10,395 nucleotides of DNA from Actinomycetota bacterium (GCA_009704705.1 WLDR01000043.1:1-10395); one strand, 5' to 3'. Shown: positions 1 to 8,423, numbered from the stretch's first letter. Numbers and translations are program-made. Notes: a model not told the origin generated them from the letters alone.

Positions 1-846
1 CTGCAGAAGGGTCAGATTCGCAAGGGTGTCGTTTCGTCCATCGTCAACTTCGGTGCATTCGTTGATCTCGGTGGCGTTGACGGTCTCGTCCACGTTTCGG
101 AGCTCAGCTGGAAGCACATTGAGCACGCCAGCGAGGTTGTCGAAGTTGGACAAGAGGTCACCGTCGAGGTTCTCGAGGTGGACATGGACCGCGAGCGGGT
201 ATCGCTCTCGCTCAAGGCAACCCAGGAAGACCCATGGCAGGTATTCGCGCGCACGCACGCAATTGGCCAGGTTGCTCCCGGAAAGGTCACCAAGCTCGTC
301 CCATTCGGCGCGTTCGTTCGTGTCGCTGATGGAATCGAAGGCCTCGTTCACATCTCCGAGCTTTCTGGTAAGCACATCGAACTCGCAGAGCAGGTCGTCT
401 CTGTCGGCGATGACGTGTTCGTCAAGGTCATCGACATCGATCTCGAACGTCGTCGCATCTCGCTCAGCCTGAAGCAGGCCAACGAAGGTGTCGACACCGA
501 AGGCACCGAGTTTGACCCTGCTCTCTACGGCATGGTCACCGAATACGACGACAAGGGCAACTACAAGTACCCCGAAGGCTTCGACCCGGAGACCAACGAA
601 TGGCGCGACGGCTTCGACTCGCAGCGCGAGAAGTGGGAGCTGGACTATTCAGCTGCCCAGGCTCGCTGGGAGCAGCACAAGAAGCAGGTTGCCGCTATGC
701 GCGAAGCTGAGGCAAAGGTTGTTGAGAAGGTTGCCAGCGATGGCGATGCTGCTCAGACGTCGTTCTCGTCAGCAGAGGAGTCGGCAGGAACCCTTGCCGA
801 CGACGAATCGCTCGCCGCTCTGCGCGACAAGCTCGCCGAGGGCTAA
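1..846 (+). CDS. rpsA: 30S ribosomal protein S1, 3' part (N-terminus lies outside the window)
   Basis: S1 binds mRNA on the small ribosomal subunit and helps it enter the decoding channel. The reading frame is open from base 1, so the 281 codons here are the C-terminal part; actinobacterial S1 is usually near 480-490 residues, so about 200 residues (the first two S1 domains) are missing. Two S1 (OB-fold) repeats are visible: in-window residues about 3-74 (NFGAFVDLGGVDGLVHVSEL) and about 87-160 (PFGAFVRVADGIEGLVHISE). Both carry the FGAFV and GLVH(I/V)SEL signatures and end in RxSLSLK. The remaining 120 residues form the acidic, charged tail typical of Actinobacteria, with GMVTEYDDKGNYKYPEGFDP followed by a probable helical, Glu/Lys-rich segment. 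The gene ends in TAA, 14 bases before a strong terminator, so it closes its own transcript. The ATG at 178 is internal, not the start, because domain 3 lies upstream in the same frame. Confidence 0.96.
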   Translation: MQKGQIRKGVVSSIVNFGAFVDLGGVDGLVHVSELSWKHIEHASEVVEVGQEVTVEVLEVDMDRERVSLSLKATQEDPWQVFARTHAIGQVAPGKVTKLVPFGAFVRVADGIEGLVHISELSGKHIELAEQVVSVGDDVFVKVIDIDLERRRISLSLKQANEGVDTEGTEFDPALYGMVTEYDDKGNYKYPEGFDPETNEWRDGFDSQREKWELDYSAAQARWEQHKKQVAAMREAEAKVVEKVASDGDAAQTSFSSAEESAGTLADDESLAALRDKLAEG

Positions 847-860
847 GCACCAAATCTGCA

Positions 861-903
861 GCGGGCCGGGCACCTCCATTGCGAGGTCCCGGCCCGCTTT
901 TTT
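861..903 (+). terminator. Rho-independent terminator after rpsA
   Basis: A perfect 10-bp GC stem pairs 861-870 (GCGGGCCGGG) with 888-897 (CCCGGCCCGC). Inside it, after one bulged C at 871, five more pairs form between ACCTC (872-876) and GAGGT (883-887), leaving the six-base loop CATTGC. The stem is followed directly by six T at 898-903. This is the textbook form of an intrinsic terminator. It separates rpsA from coaE, so coaE and what follows need their own promoter. Confidence 0.93.
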
Positions 904-931
904 CTGGCGTGTGGTCGGTTTGCAAGTTGTC

Positions 932-937
932 TAGGCT
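932..937 (+). promoter_or_regulatory. Predicted -10 box of a leaderless promoter for coaE
   Basis: TAGGCT fits the actinobacterial -10 consensus TAnnnT and ends exactly six bases before the ATG at 944. Transcription would therefore begin at or next to the A of the start codon. No Shine-Dalgarno sequence precedes the ATG, which agrees with a leaderless message. The rpsA terminator lies just upstream, so a promoter is expected here. I see no convincing -35 box. Confidence 0.6.
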
Positions 938-943
938 CGAACA

Positions 944-1540
944 ATGACAGTCGTTGCCCTCACGGGAGGAATTGCGTCGGGCAAGAGCACCGTGGCCGAA
1001 ATGTTTCGCGAGCTCGGTGCAGTGTGCATTGACGCCGACGATGTCTCACGTGACGTCGTGGAGCCCGGGAGTGCCGGGCTCCGCGACATCGTTGCCACCT
1101 TCGGTGAAGACGTTCTCAGCGACGGTCACCTCAATCGCGAGGCACTTGGTCGCATTGTCTTTGGCGACGCATCTGCTCGTGCTCGACTCAACAGCATCGT
1201 TCATCCTCTTGTGCGCGCGCGCTCGGAGGAATTGTTCGAAGCTGCGCGCACCGCAAACCCGAACGCGATCATCATCTACGCAATTCCTTTGCTGGTGGAG
1301 GCTGGTTCCGAGCGATCTTTCGACGCTGTCATCACCGTTTCGGCTGACGAAGAAACGCGGGTGCAACGACTAGTTTCGGCGCGAGGCATGACTGAAGCGG
1401 AGGCTCGTGCTCGCGTTTCTGCCCAGGCCAGTGAGGCTCAACGTTTGGCAATTGCAGACCACGTCATCGACACCAACGGCTCACTCGAGCAGACGCAGTC
1501 GCAAGTCGATGAAATCTGGCGCGAACTGAGCACTGCCTAG
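944..1540 (+). CDS. coaE: Dephospho-CoA kinase
   Basis: It phosphorylates the 3'-hydroxyl of the ribose in dephospho-CoA with ATP, the final step of coenzyme A synthesis in the cytoplasm. The 198 residues match the length of the single-domain enzyme. The P-loop GGIASGKST is at residues 8-16, followed by the substrate-side IDADD at 29-33, IVHPLV with conserved His-Pro at 87-88, the IPLLVEAG segment at 114-121, and the lid region with R147 in SARGMTEAEARARVSAQ. The family-typical N-terminus (MTVVALTGGIASGKST) fixes the ATG at 944. The start has no Shine-Dalgarno sequence but sits six bases after a TAnnnT box. Unlike the longer mycobacterial CoaE, it has no C-terminal UPF0157/GrpB-like extension. 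The stop codon TAG is also the start of the predicted uvrB -10 box, and uvrB follows after nine bases. rpsA-coaE-uvrB is a familiar actinobacterial order. Confidence 0.96.
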   Translation: MTVVALTGGIASGKSTVAEMFRELGAVCIDADDVSRDVVEPGSAGLRDIVATFGEDVLSDGHLNREALGRIVFGDASARARLNSIVHPLVRARSEELFEAARTANPNAIIIYAIPLLVEAGSERSFDAVITVSADEETRVQRLVSARGMTEAEARARVSAQASEAQRLAIADHVIDTNGSLEQTQSQVDEIWRELSTA

Positions 1541-1543
1541 ACT
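1538..1543 (+). promoter_or_regulatory. Predicted -10 box of a leaderless promoter for uvrB
   Basis: TAGACT fits TAnnnT and ends six bases before the uvrB ATG at 1550, as at coaE and uvrA. Its first three bases are the TAG stop codon of coaE. There is no Shine-Dalgarno sequence in the nine-base gap, which supports leaderless initiation from this box, though translation coupled to coaE is also possible. No clear -35 element is visible. Confidence 0.55.
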
Positions 1544-1549
1544 TGAACC

Positions 1550-3643
1550 ATGGAGCCGACTCGCACGAAGAATCCTTTCCGTGTGGTCAGCGACTACACG
1601 CCGAGTGGCGATCAGCCCGGGGCAATCGCAGATTTGACTCAGCGCATCAACGCGGGAGAGACCGATGTGGTTCTTCTCGGGGCAACGGGAACCGGAAAGT
1701 CCGCGACAACAGCCTGGCTGATTGAGAGTGTGCAGCGACCAACACTCATACTTGCTCACAACAAAACCCTCGCGGCGCAACTTGCCACAGAGTTCAGAGA
1801 ACTGATGCCTGACAACGCTGTCGAGTACTTCGTTTCGTACTACGACTACTACCAACCGGAAGCGTACGTTCCTCAAACTGACACGTTCATCGAAAAGGAC
1901 TCCTCGACCAACGCCGAGGTCGAACGTCTTCGCCACAGCACGACGAACTCACTGCTGACCCGGCGCGATGTGGTTGTGATTTCAACCGTCTCGTGCATTT
2001 ACGGTTTGGGTGAGCCATCTGAGTACCTCGACGCCATGCTCAATCTCACCGTCGGCGATCGAATCTCCCGCGACGCGATTTCACGTCGCTTTGTGGACAT
2101 GCAGTACGCGCGCAACGATATCGACTTCTCCCGTGGCAACTTTCGAGTCCGCGGTGACACCATTGAGATCATTCCGATGTACGAAGAGTTGGCCATCCGC
2201 ATTGAGATGTTCGGCGATGAGATTGAAGCGCTCTACACACTGCACCCACTCACGGGCAACGTGGTCGAGAAGCTTGAGTTCGTTTCGGTTTTTCCCGCCT
2301 CGCACTATGTCGCGAGCACGGCAGTAATGCAACGCGCGATTGGCACGATTCGCTCCGAATTGGCGGAACGACTCGAGGAGCTCGAAGGACAAGGAAAGCT
2401 GCTCGAGGCGCAGCGTCTCAAAATGCGCACCACCTTTGACCTCGAAATGATGCAACAGATTGGCTTCTGTTCTGGCATCGAGAATTATTCGCGACACATC
2501 GACCAACGCGCTCCGGGCCAACCGCCAAAGTGTCTGCTCGACTACTTTCCAGATGATTTCCTCTGCGTCATTGACGAATCACACGTGACTGTTCCGCAAA
2601 TTGGTGGGATGCACGAGGGCGATGCCTCGCGCAAGCGCACGCTTGTCGAGCACGGCTTTCGTCTCCCCAGTGCCCTCGACAATCGACCGCTGCGGTTCGA
2701 CGAGTTCAAGGGGCGCGTCGGTCAGACGGTCTACTTGTCGGCGACGCCGGGAAAGTACGAGATGGGCCACGCCGACGGTATCGTCGAGCAAATCATCCGC
2801 CCCACCGGTCTCGTCGACCCACAGGTCGTCGTCAAACCTTCGAAGGGTCAGATTGACGACCTGCTCGAACAGATTCGGGTGCGCTCCGCCAAAGACGAGC
2901 GTGTTCTGGTCACAACTCTGACCAAGAAGATGGCCGAGGAGCTCACCGACTTCTTGACCGAAGCCGGCGTTCGCGTTCGTTACCTGCACTCCGACGTGGA
3001 CACGCTTCGACGCGTCGAATTGCTGACCGAGTTGCGTCAAGGAGTATTCGATGTGCTTGTCGGCATCAACCTTTTGCGCGAAGGTCTCGATCTTCCCGAA
3101 GTGTCGCTCGTGAGCATCCTCGATGCTGACAAGGAAGGCTTCCTTCGATCAACCACGTCACTCATTCAGACAATTGGGCGCGCGGCCCGAAACGTATCCG
3201 GTGAGGTGCACATGTACGCCGACGTCATGACGGACTCGATGACACGTGCAATTGACGAAACAAACCGCCGTCGTGAGAAGCAAGTCGCCTACAACGTCGA
3301 GCGGGGGATTGACCCACAGCCGCTGCGCAAAAAGATTGCCGACATCACGGCGATGCTCGCCCGCGAGGAGGCGGACACCGTCGAACTTCTCGGCGAGATT
3401 GACAGGTCGGGCCGCAAGGGTTCCAAGAATCAGCCCGGGGCGGATGCTCTGCGAGGCGTGAGCGGTCGTCGCGCCATCGCCGGCGACGGCATCGAAGCGC
3501 TCGAGTCTCTCGTCGCCGAGTTGAACGGCCAGATGCTTGAAGCTGCAGCCGAACTCAAGTTCGAACTTGCGGCCCGCATTCGTGACGAATTGGGAGAAAT
3601 CAAGCGCGAGCTTCGTGCCATTAGTCGCGCGGGGCACGACTAG
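1550..3643 (+). CDS. uvrB: Excinuclease ABC subunit B (UvrB DNA helicase-like protein)
   Basis: UvrB is the damage-verifying ATPase of nucleotide excision repair. UvrA loads it at a lesion, and it then recruits UvrC for the two incisions. At 697 residues it has normal length. Visible motifs in order: Walker A GATGTGKS (44-51); the DNA-clamping beta-hairpin region with the aromatic YYDYYQPEAYVPQTDTF (97-113); DEAD-like Walker B DESH (342-345); LSATP (396-400); motif V GINLLREGLDLPEVSLV (505-521); motif VI QTIGRAARN (540-548) with its arginine fingers; and a C-terminal UVR coiled-coil motif (about 650-686) that contacts UvrC. Nothing essential is missing. The ATG at 1550 follows a TAGACT box by six bases, and the N-terminal sequence up to SDYTPSGDQPGAI aligns with the family pattern. 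The gene sits directly before uvrA, so the two loading partners are made side by side. Confidence 0.98.
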   Translation: MEPTRTKNPFRVVSDYTPSGDQPGAIADLTQRINAGETDVVLLGATGTGKSATTAWLIESVQRPTLILAHNKTLAAQLATEFRELMPDNAVEYFVSYYDYYQPEAYVPQTDTFIEKDSSTNAEVERLRHSTTNSLLTRRDVVVISTVSCIYGLGEPSEYLDAMLNLTVGDRISRDAISRRFVDMQYARNDIDFSRGNFRVRGDTIEIIPMYEELAIRIEMFGDEIEALYTLHPLTGNVVEKLEFVSVFPASHYVASTAVMQRAIGTIRSELAERLEELEGQGKLLEAQRLKMRTTFDLEMMQQIGFCSGIENYSRHIDQRAPGQPPKCLLDYFPDDFLCVIDESHVTVPQIGGMHEGDASRKRTLVEHGFRLPSALDNRPLRFDEFKGRVGQTVYLSATPGKYEMGHADGIVEQIIRPTGLVDPQVVVKPSKGQIDDLLEQIRVRSAKDERVLVTTLTKKMAEELTDFLTEAGVRVRYLHSDVDTLRRVELLTELRQGVFDVLVGINLLREGLDLPEVSLVSILDADKEGFLRSTTSLIQTIGRAARNVSGEVHMYADVMTDSMTRAIDETNRRREKQVAYNVERGIDPQPLRKKIADITAMLAREEADTVELLGEIDRSGRKGSKNQPGADALRGVSGRRAIAGDGIEALESLVAELNGQMLEAAAELKFELAARIRDELGEIKRELRAISRAGHD

Positions 3644-3651
3644 CCGAGCCG

Positions 3652-3657
3652 TAGACT
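3652..3657 (+). promoter_or_regulatory. Predicted -10 box of a leaderless promoter for uvrA
   Basis: TAGACT lies in the 20-base gap between uvrB and uvrA and ends six bases before the GTG at 3664. This is the same geometry as at coaE and uvrB, with the shared extension CTCGA/CTTGA after TAG-purine. There is no Shine-Dalgarno sequence, which supports both the GTG start and leaderless initiation. No -35 box is evident. Confidence 0.6.
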
Positions 3658-3663
3658 CGACCC

Positions 3664-6531
3664 GTGACCGCACCACATTCTCGAGATCTCGACACGCTGT
3701 CGGTTCGTGGAGCCCGCGTTCACAATCTTCAGAATGTCGACGTCGACATGCCCAGAAACTCGCTCGTGGTGTTCACCGGGCTTTCCGGTTCAGGCAAATC
3801 GTCTCTCGCTTTTGACACCATCTTCGCCGAGGGCCAACGACGATACGTCGAGTCGCTCTCGGCGTATGCCCGTCAGTTTCTTGGCCAGGTTGACCGACCG
3901 GATGTTGACTTTATTGAAGGACTCAGCCCGGCTGTCTCTATTGATCAGAAATCGACGAACCGCAACCCACGATCCACGGTGGGAACGATAACTGAGATCT
4001 ACGACTACATGCGTTTGCTGTGGGCTCGCATCGGAATCGCGCATTGCCCGGAGTGTGGCGAGGTCATTCAGGCACAAACCGTTCAGCAAATCGCAGACAA
4101 GCTGATGATGCTCGAGGACGGAACGCGCTTTCAAGTCGTCGCTCCGATTGTGAGCCAGAAAAAGGGCGAGTTTGCCGACCTGTTCGGCGAATTGAGCGCA
4201 GCCGGATACGCCCGAGCGTTGGTCGATGGCGAGACGGTGTCACTCGCGGATGTGCAACCCCTCAAGAAGAGCTTCAAGCACGACATTTCCGTCATCGTTG
4301 ACCGTCTTGTCTCAGGCTCTGACATTCTGGGGCGCCTGACAGACAGTCTCGAGACCGGACTCAAACTCGCCAACGGGACGGTTGTAATCAACTTCGTCGA
4401 CCGCGAAGGTGACACGGCCAACGAAACGTACAGTGAGAAGCTCTCGTGTCCGAACCAGCACGCCCTCGCTATTTCAGAGATTGAACCCCGCACATTCTCG
4501 TTCAACGCACCTTTTGGTGCGTGTCCTACGTGCAGTGGGCTGGGCACTCGAATGTCGGTCGACGATGAACTACTTCTCGGCGACCCTGCACTCAGCATCG
4601 ACGACGGCGTTATCGTTCCATGGGCAACACAGGGCAAGGGTCTATTTCAGTACTACGAGAAGCTGCTCAAGGGCTTGGCCGCTGACCTCGATTTCTCACT
4701 GGCAACGCCGTGGCAAGATCTCGACGAAGACACGCGCGAAGCTGTTCTCTACGGCAACAACTTCAACGTACGTGTCAAGTGGAAGAACCGGTACGGTCGC
4801 GAGATTCAATACTCGTCTGGTTTTGAGGGCGTTGTTCCATACATTGAGCGACAGTACCTTCAGGCCGAAACGGATGTTCAACGCGCACGCTGGGCCGAGT
4901 ATCTGCGTGAAGTGCCCTGCCAGGACTGCGACGGGGCTCGACTGAAGCCTGAGGTTCTTGCCGTCAAAATCAACGAAAAGAGCATTGCCGACATCACGCG
5001 AATTTCTCTGCTCGAAGCTCGTGACTTCATGGACAACCTTGAACTCACCGACCGACAGGCGCACATCGCGGCACAAGTTCTTCGCGAAATTCGTGCGCGA
5101 CTCAACTTCTTGATCGAAGTTGGCTTGACCTACCTCGACCTTGCGCGGAGTGCGGGATCTCTGTCGGGCGGCGAAGCGCAGCGCATCCGGTTGGCAACGC
5201 AGATTGGCTCAGGCCTAACCGGTGTTCTGTACGTCCTAGATGAGCCCAGCATCGGGCTCCACCAGCGCGACAATCGCCGACTCATCGACACGTTGCTCAA
5301 GCTTCGTGACCTCGGCAACACACTTATCGTGGTTGAGCACGATGAGGACACCATCCACACGGCCGACTGGATTGTCGATATTGGTCCTGGGGCTGGTGTG
5401 CACGGTGGTCGAGTCGTGCACTCAGGCTCGGTCACGGACATGCTCGCGAACACCGAATCGCTGACGGCTGATTACCTCAGTGGCCGAAAGTCCATTGCGA
5501 TTCCGAAGAAGCGTCGCCCCGTCGACAAAGACCGCATGGTGACGGTTGTCGGTGCGCAAGCAAACAACCTCAAGAAGGTCACGGCGTCTTTCCCTCTGGG
5601 CACTCTGACGGCGGTCACCGGCGTGAGTGGCTCTGGCAAGTCTTCCTTGGTCAACGACATTCTCTATCGAGTGCTTGCCAACAAGTTGAACGGAGCTCGC
5701 AATGTGCCCGCTCGTCACACCCGGGTCGACGGCCTCGAGCACCTCGACAAAGTTGTGCACGTCGACCAGGCACCCATCGGACGCACGCCTCGATCCAACC
5801 CGGCAACCTACACCGGCGTATTCGATCGAATTCGAACCCTTTTCTCTGAAACTGCCGAATCAAAAATGCGCGGATATCAGCCTGGTCGATTCTCGTTCAA
5901 TGTCAAAGGCGGCCGCTGCGAGGCCTGTGCGGGTGATGGCACGATCAAGATCGAGATGAACTTTCTGCCCGATGTCTACGTCGATTGTGAAGTGTGCCAC
6001 GGCGCGCGTTACAACCGCGAAACGTTGCAGGTGCATTACAAGGGCAAGACGATTGCCGATGTACTCGATATGCCGATCGCCGAGGCGGCCGACTTTTTCG
6101 AGCCAGTGTCAAGCATCCATCGCTATCTGCAGACCCTGGTCGAGGTTGGCTTGGGCTACGTGCGACTCGGGCAAAGTGCGACCACACTGTCGGGTGGCGA
6201 AGCTCAACGCGTGAAGCTCGCGACGGAGTTGCAGAAGCGGTCTAACGGTCGAAGCATCTACGTTTTGGATGAACCGACCACCGGTCTTCACTTCGAAGAC
6301 GTGCGCAAACTCTTGCTCGTGCTCAACAGTTTGGTCGACAAGGGAAACACTGTCATCGTGATTGAACACAATCTCGACGTAATCAAATCGGCAGACTGGT
6401 TGCTCGACCTCGGACCCGAGGGCGGTGCCGGCGGTGGCTACCTCATCACGGAAGGCACTCCAGAAGCCGTGGCAAGGAACAAGGACAGTCACACAGCCGT
6501 GTTCCTTCGTGAAATTCTCACGACGAAGTAA
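3664..6531 (+). CDS. uvrA: Excinuclease ABC subunit A (UvrA damage-recognition ATPase)
   Basis: UvrA is the dimeric ABC-type ATPase that scans DNA for bulky damage and hands it to UvrB. The protein has 955 residues, within the family range. First ATPase half: Walker A GLSGSGKSS (39-47), signature LSGGEAQR (500-507), Walker B VLDEPSIGLH with D526/E527, and H559. Second half: Walker A GVSGSGKSS (653-661), signature LSGGEAQR (842-849), Walker B VLDEPTTGLH with D869/E870, and H902. The zinc site in the second half is C752-x2-C755-x19-C775-x2-C778. The site in the first half reads C262-x3-H266 ... C287-x2-C290, so one Cys of the E. coli form is replaced by His, as I recall from other actinobacterial UvrA. 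Extra CxxC pairs occur at 128/131 and 419/422. The start is GTG, chosen because a TAnnnT box lies six bases upstream and the N-terminus fits the family. uvrC follows after five bases. Confidence 0.98.
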   Translation: MTAPHSRDLDTLSVRGARVHNLQNVDVDMPRNSLVVFTGLSGSGKSSLAFDTIFAEGQRRYVESLSAYARQFLGQVDRPDVDFIEGLSPAVSIDQKSTNRNPRSTVGTITEIYDYMRLLWARIGIAHCPECGEVIQAQTVQQIADKLMMLEDGTRFQVVAPIVSQKKGEFADLFGELSAAGYARALVDGETVSLADVQPLKKSFKHDISVIVDRLVSGSDILGRLTDSLETGLKLANGTVVINFVDREGDTANETYSEKLSCPNQHALAISEIEPRTFSFNAPFGACPTCSGLGTRMSVDDELLLGDPALSIDDGVIVPWATQGKGLFQYYEKLLKGLAADLDFSLATPWQDLDEDTREAVLYGNNFNVRVKWKNRYGREIQYSSGFEGVVPYIERQYLQAETDVQRARWAEYLREVPCQDCDGARLKPEVLAVKINEKSIADITRISLLEARDFMDNLELTDRQAHIAAQVLREIRARLNFLIEVGLTYLDLARSAGSLSGGEAQRIRLATQIGSGLTGVLYVLDEPSIGLHQRDNRRLIDTLLKLRDLGNTLIVVEHDEDTIHTADWIVDIGPGAGVHGGRVVHSGSVTDMLANTESLTADYLSGRKSIAIPKKRRPVDKDRMVTVVGAQANNLKKVTASFPLGTLTAVTGVSGSGKSSLVNDILYRVLANKLNGARNVPARHTRVDGLEHLDKVVHVDQAPIGRTPRSNPATYTGVFDRIRTLFSETAESKMRGYQPGRFSFNVKGGRCEACAGDGTIKIEMNFLPDVYVDCEVCHGARYNRETLQVHYKGKTIADVLDMPIAEAADFFEPVSSIHRYLQTLVEVGLGYVRLGQSATTLSGGEAQRVKLATELQKRSNGRSIYVLDEPTTGLHFEDVRKLLLVLNSLVDKGNTVIVIEHNLDVIKSADWLLDLGPEGGAGGGYLITEGTPEAVARNKDSHTAVFLREILTTK

Positions 6532-6536
6532 CCACC

Positions 6537-8423
6537 ATGAGTGAGGCGCTCGCATACCGACCGGCGACGGGTGACATCCCGACGAATCCCGGCGTCTATC
6601 GTTTTTTCGACTCCAACGGACGAATCCTGTACGTCGGTAAGGCCAAGAATCTACGTGCCCGGCTAACCAGCTACTTCGCTCCGCTCCACACTCTGCACGA
6701 GCGAACGCGCCGAATGGTCACGAGCGCCTCGAATGTTTTGTGGACTGTGGTGAACACTGAGTTCGAAGCTCTGCAACTCGAGTTCACGTGGATCAAGGAA
6801 TTCGAACCGCCGTTCAATATCCAGTTTCGCGACGATAAGTCGTATCCGTATCTGGCGATAACGATGGGCGAGGATGTGCCACGTGTTTTCGTTACCCGAA
6901 AGCGCGGCATTCCTGGCGCAAAGTACTTTGGCCCGTATACAAAAACATGGGCAATTCGAGAGACCCTCGAACAGGTTCTTCGCGTGTTTCCTGTTCGGTC
7001 GTGCTCAGATGGCGTGTACCGCAAGGCAGCCGCCGCGAACCGTCCCTGCTTGCTCGGCGACATCGGCCGTTGCGCAGCTCCGTGCGCCGGTCGCGTCACA
7101 CCCGAAGATCATCGCACGATTGCTACGCAACTCGGCGCGTTCATGGCCGGAAAGAACGATGGCTACGTCGAGCAACTTCGTAGCGAGATGCGCGAGGCGA
7201 GTGAGCGTCAAGACTACGAACGCGCGGCAAAGCTCCGAGACGGGATCGAAGCGTTGCAGACCGTCGCGTCCAAAAGTGCTGTTGTGTTGGATGACGCTAT
7301 CGATGCCGACGTATTTGGCGTCGCCCGTGACGAACTCACGGCTGCGGTTCATGTTTTCCGCGTCAGAGGTGGTCGAATTCGTGGCGTGCGAGCCTGGACT
7401 GTCGATACCGAACTTGACGCCAGCGATACCGATTTCTGTGACTCCATGTTGCGAGCCGCGTACGAGTCTGGCGACGAGATTCCGGGCGACGTCATTGTCC
7501 CGTTCATTCCTGATGACGCAGAGGTTCTTTCGAGGTGGTTGACGGAACAACGCCGCGACCGCCTTGACGACGTTCGGGCGGCGCGAGTCAAGATACGAAT
7601 TGCTCAACGAGGAACTCTGGCAACGTTGGCCGGCACGGTCACCGAAAACGCGATGCAAGCGCTGGCCCTTCACCGCACGAAGCGCTCGTCCGATTACGTG
7701 ACACGCACGACAGCGCTCACTGATCTTCAAGATGCCCTCGGCTTGCCTGAGGCTCCGTTGAGAATCGAATGTTTCGACGTTTCGCACTTGGGCGGAACGA
7801 AAGTTGTGGGCTCGATGGTCGTTTTCGAGGATGGCCTTCCCAAGAAGGCGCACTATCGCAAGTTCTCGATTGCCGAGACAACAGACGACACCGATTCAAT
7901 AGCTCAGCTCATCACCCGACGCGTCTCCCGGCTGGACGACTCGGCCGAATCCGACACGACTGGCTTTGCGTATCCTCCTGGGCTCTTGATCGTTGACGGT
8001 GGCAAGCCGCAGGTCGAAGCTGCCGCCCGCGCACTTCGAGAGTTGGGGCGCAGTGACATTCCCGTTTGTGGTCTTGCTAAGCGCCTCGAAGAAGTGTGGC
8101 TCGCGGGGGAGTCTTTCCCAGTGATTCTTCCCCGTAACTCCAATTCTCTTTTTCTCTTGCAACGCGTGCGCGACGAAGCGCACCGATTCGCGATCAGCTT
8201 CCAACGCCAAAAGCGGAAGTCAGACGTGCGTTCGGAGTTATCTGAGATTTCTGGACTGGGTCCCAAGCGAGTGTCGGCGTTGCTCACTCACTTCGGTTCA
8301 GTCACGGCGCTTCGAAGCGCTCCAATTAAAGACATCGCGGCTGTTCCCGGTATCACCGCGGGGCTTGCCGAGCGCATTGTTGCGGCGATTTCTCGCGAAC
8401 CGGGCAAAGACCCCACCGGGTAG
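6537..8423 (+). CDS. uvrC: Excinuclease ABC subunit C (UvrC dual-incision nuclease)
   Basis: UvrC makes the 3' and then the 5' cut around a lesion held by UvrB. Length 628 residues. The N-terminal GIY-YIG nuclease has GVY (19-21), YVGKAKNLRARL (32-43) and a probable metal-binding Glu in LQLEFTWIK (E82). Four cysteines, C156, C171, C179 and C183, match the positions proposed to hold an iron-sulfur cluster in UvrC. A UVR motif for UvrB contact spans about 210-242. The RNase H-like domain for the 5' incision has D414 (FDVSH), a conserved acidic cluster near 450-453, D487 (IVDGGK) and H549 (DEAHRF). Tandem helix-hairpin-helix motifs fill about 568-620 (ISGLGPKRVSALL, VPGITAGLAERI). The start lies five bases after the uvrA stop with neither a clear Shine-Dalgarno sequence nor a TAnnnT box, so translation is probably coupled to uvrA. 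Its TAG stop forms part of the predicted rapZ promoter. Confidence 0.97.
   Translation: MSEALAYRPATGDIPTNPGVYRFFDSNGRILYVGKAKNLRARLTSYFAPLHTLHERTRRMVTSASNVLWTVVNTEFEALQLEFTWIKEFEPPFNIQFRDDKSYPYLAITMGEDVPRVFVTRKRGIPGAKYFGPYTKTWAIRETLEQVLRVFPVRSCSDGVYRKAAAANRPCLLGDIGRCAAPCAGRVTPEDHRTIATQLGAFMAGKNDGYVEQLRSEMREASERQDYERAAKLRDGIEALQTVASKSAVVLDDAIDADVFGVARDELTAAVHVFRVRGGRIRGVRAWTVDTELDASDTDFCDSMLRAAYESGDEIPGDVIVPFIPDDAEVLSRWLTEQRRDRLDDVRAARVKIRIAQRGTLATLAGTVTENAMQALALHRTKRSSDYVTRTTALTDLQDALGLPEAPLRIECFDVSHLGGTKVVGSMVVFEDGLPKKAHYRKFSIAETTDDTDSIAQLITRRVSRLDDSAESDTTGFAYPPGLLIVDGGKPQVEAAARALRELGRSDIPVCGLAKRLEEVWLAGESFPVILPRNSNSLFLLQRVRDEAHRFAISFQRQKRKSDVRSELSEISGLGPKRVSALLTHFGSVTALRSAPIKDIAAVPGITAGLAERIVAAISREPGKDPTG

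Noticed and set aside
178..846. A separate shorter protein starting at ATG 178
   Set aside because: The same frame is open to base 1 and encodes another S1 domain upstream, so this ATG is internal to rpsA.
937..952. Possible SOS (LexA) box starting TCGAAC at the coaE start
   Set aside because: The right half should read GTTCGA but reads ACAGTC. TCGAAC is better explained as part of the motif shared with the uvrB and uvrA starts.
7005..7853. Long open frame (282 codons) on the minus strand
   Set aside because: It lies wholly inside uvrC, which has every expected motif. The frame resembles no family I know and is explained by the codon bias of the opposite strand. The same holds for the other antisense frames, such as 2081-2521 and 4131-4637.
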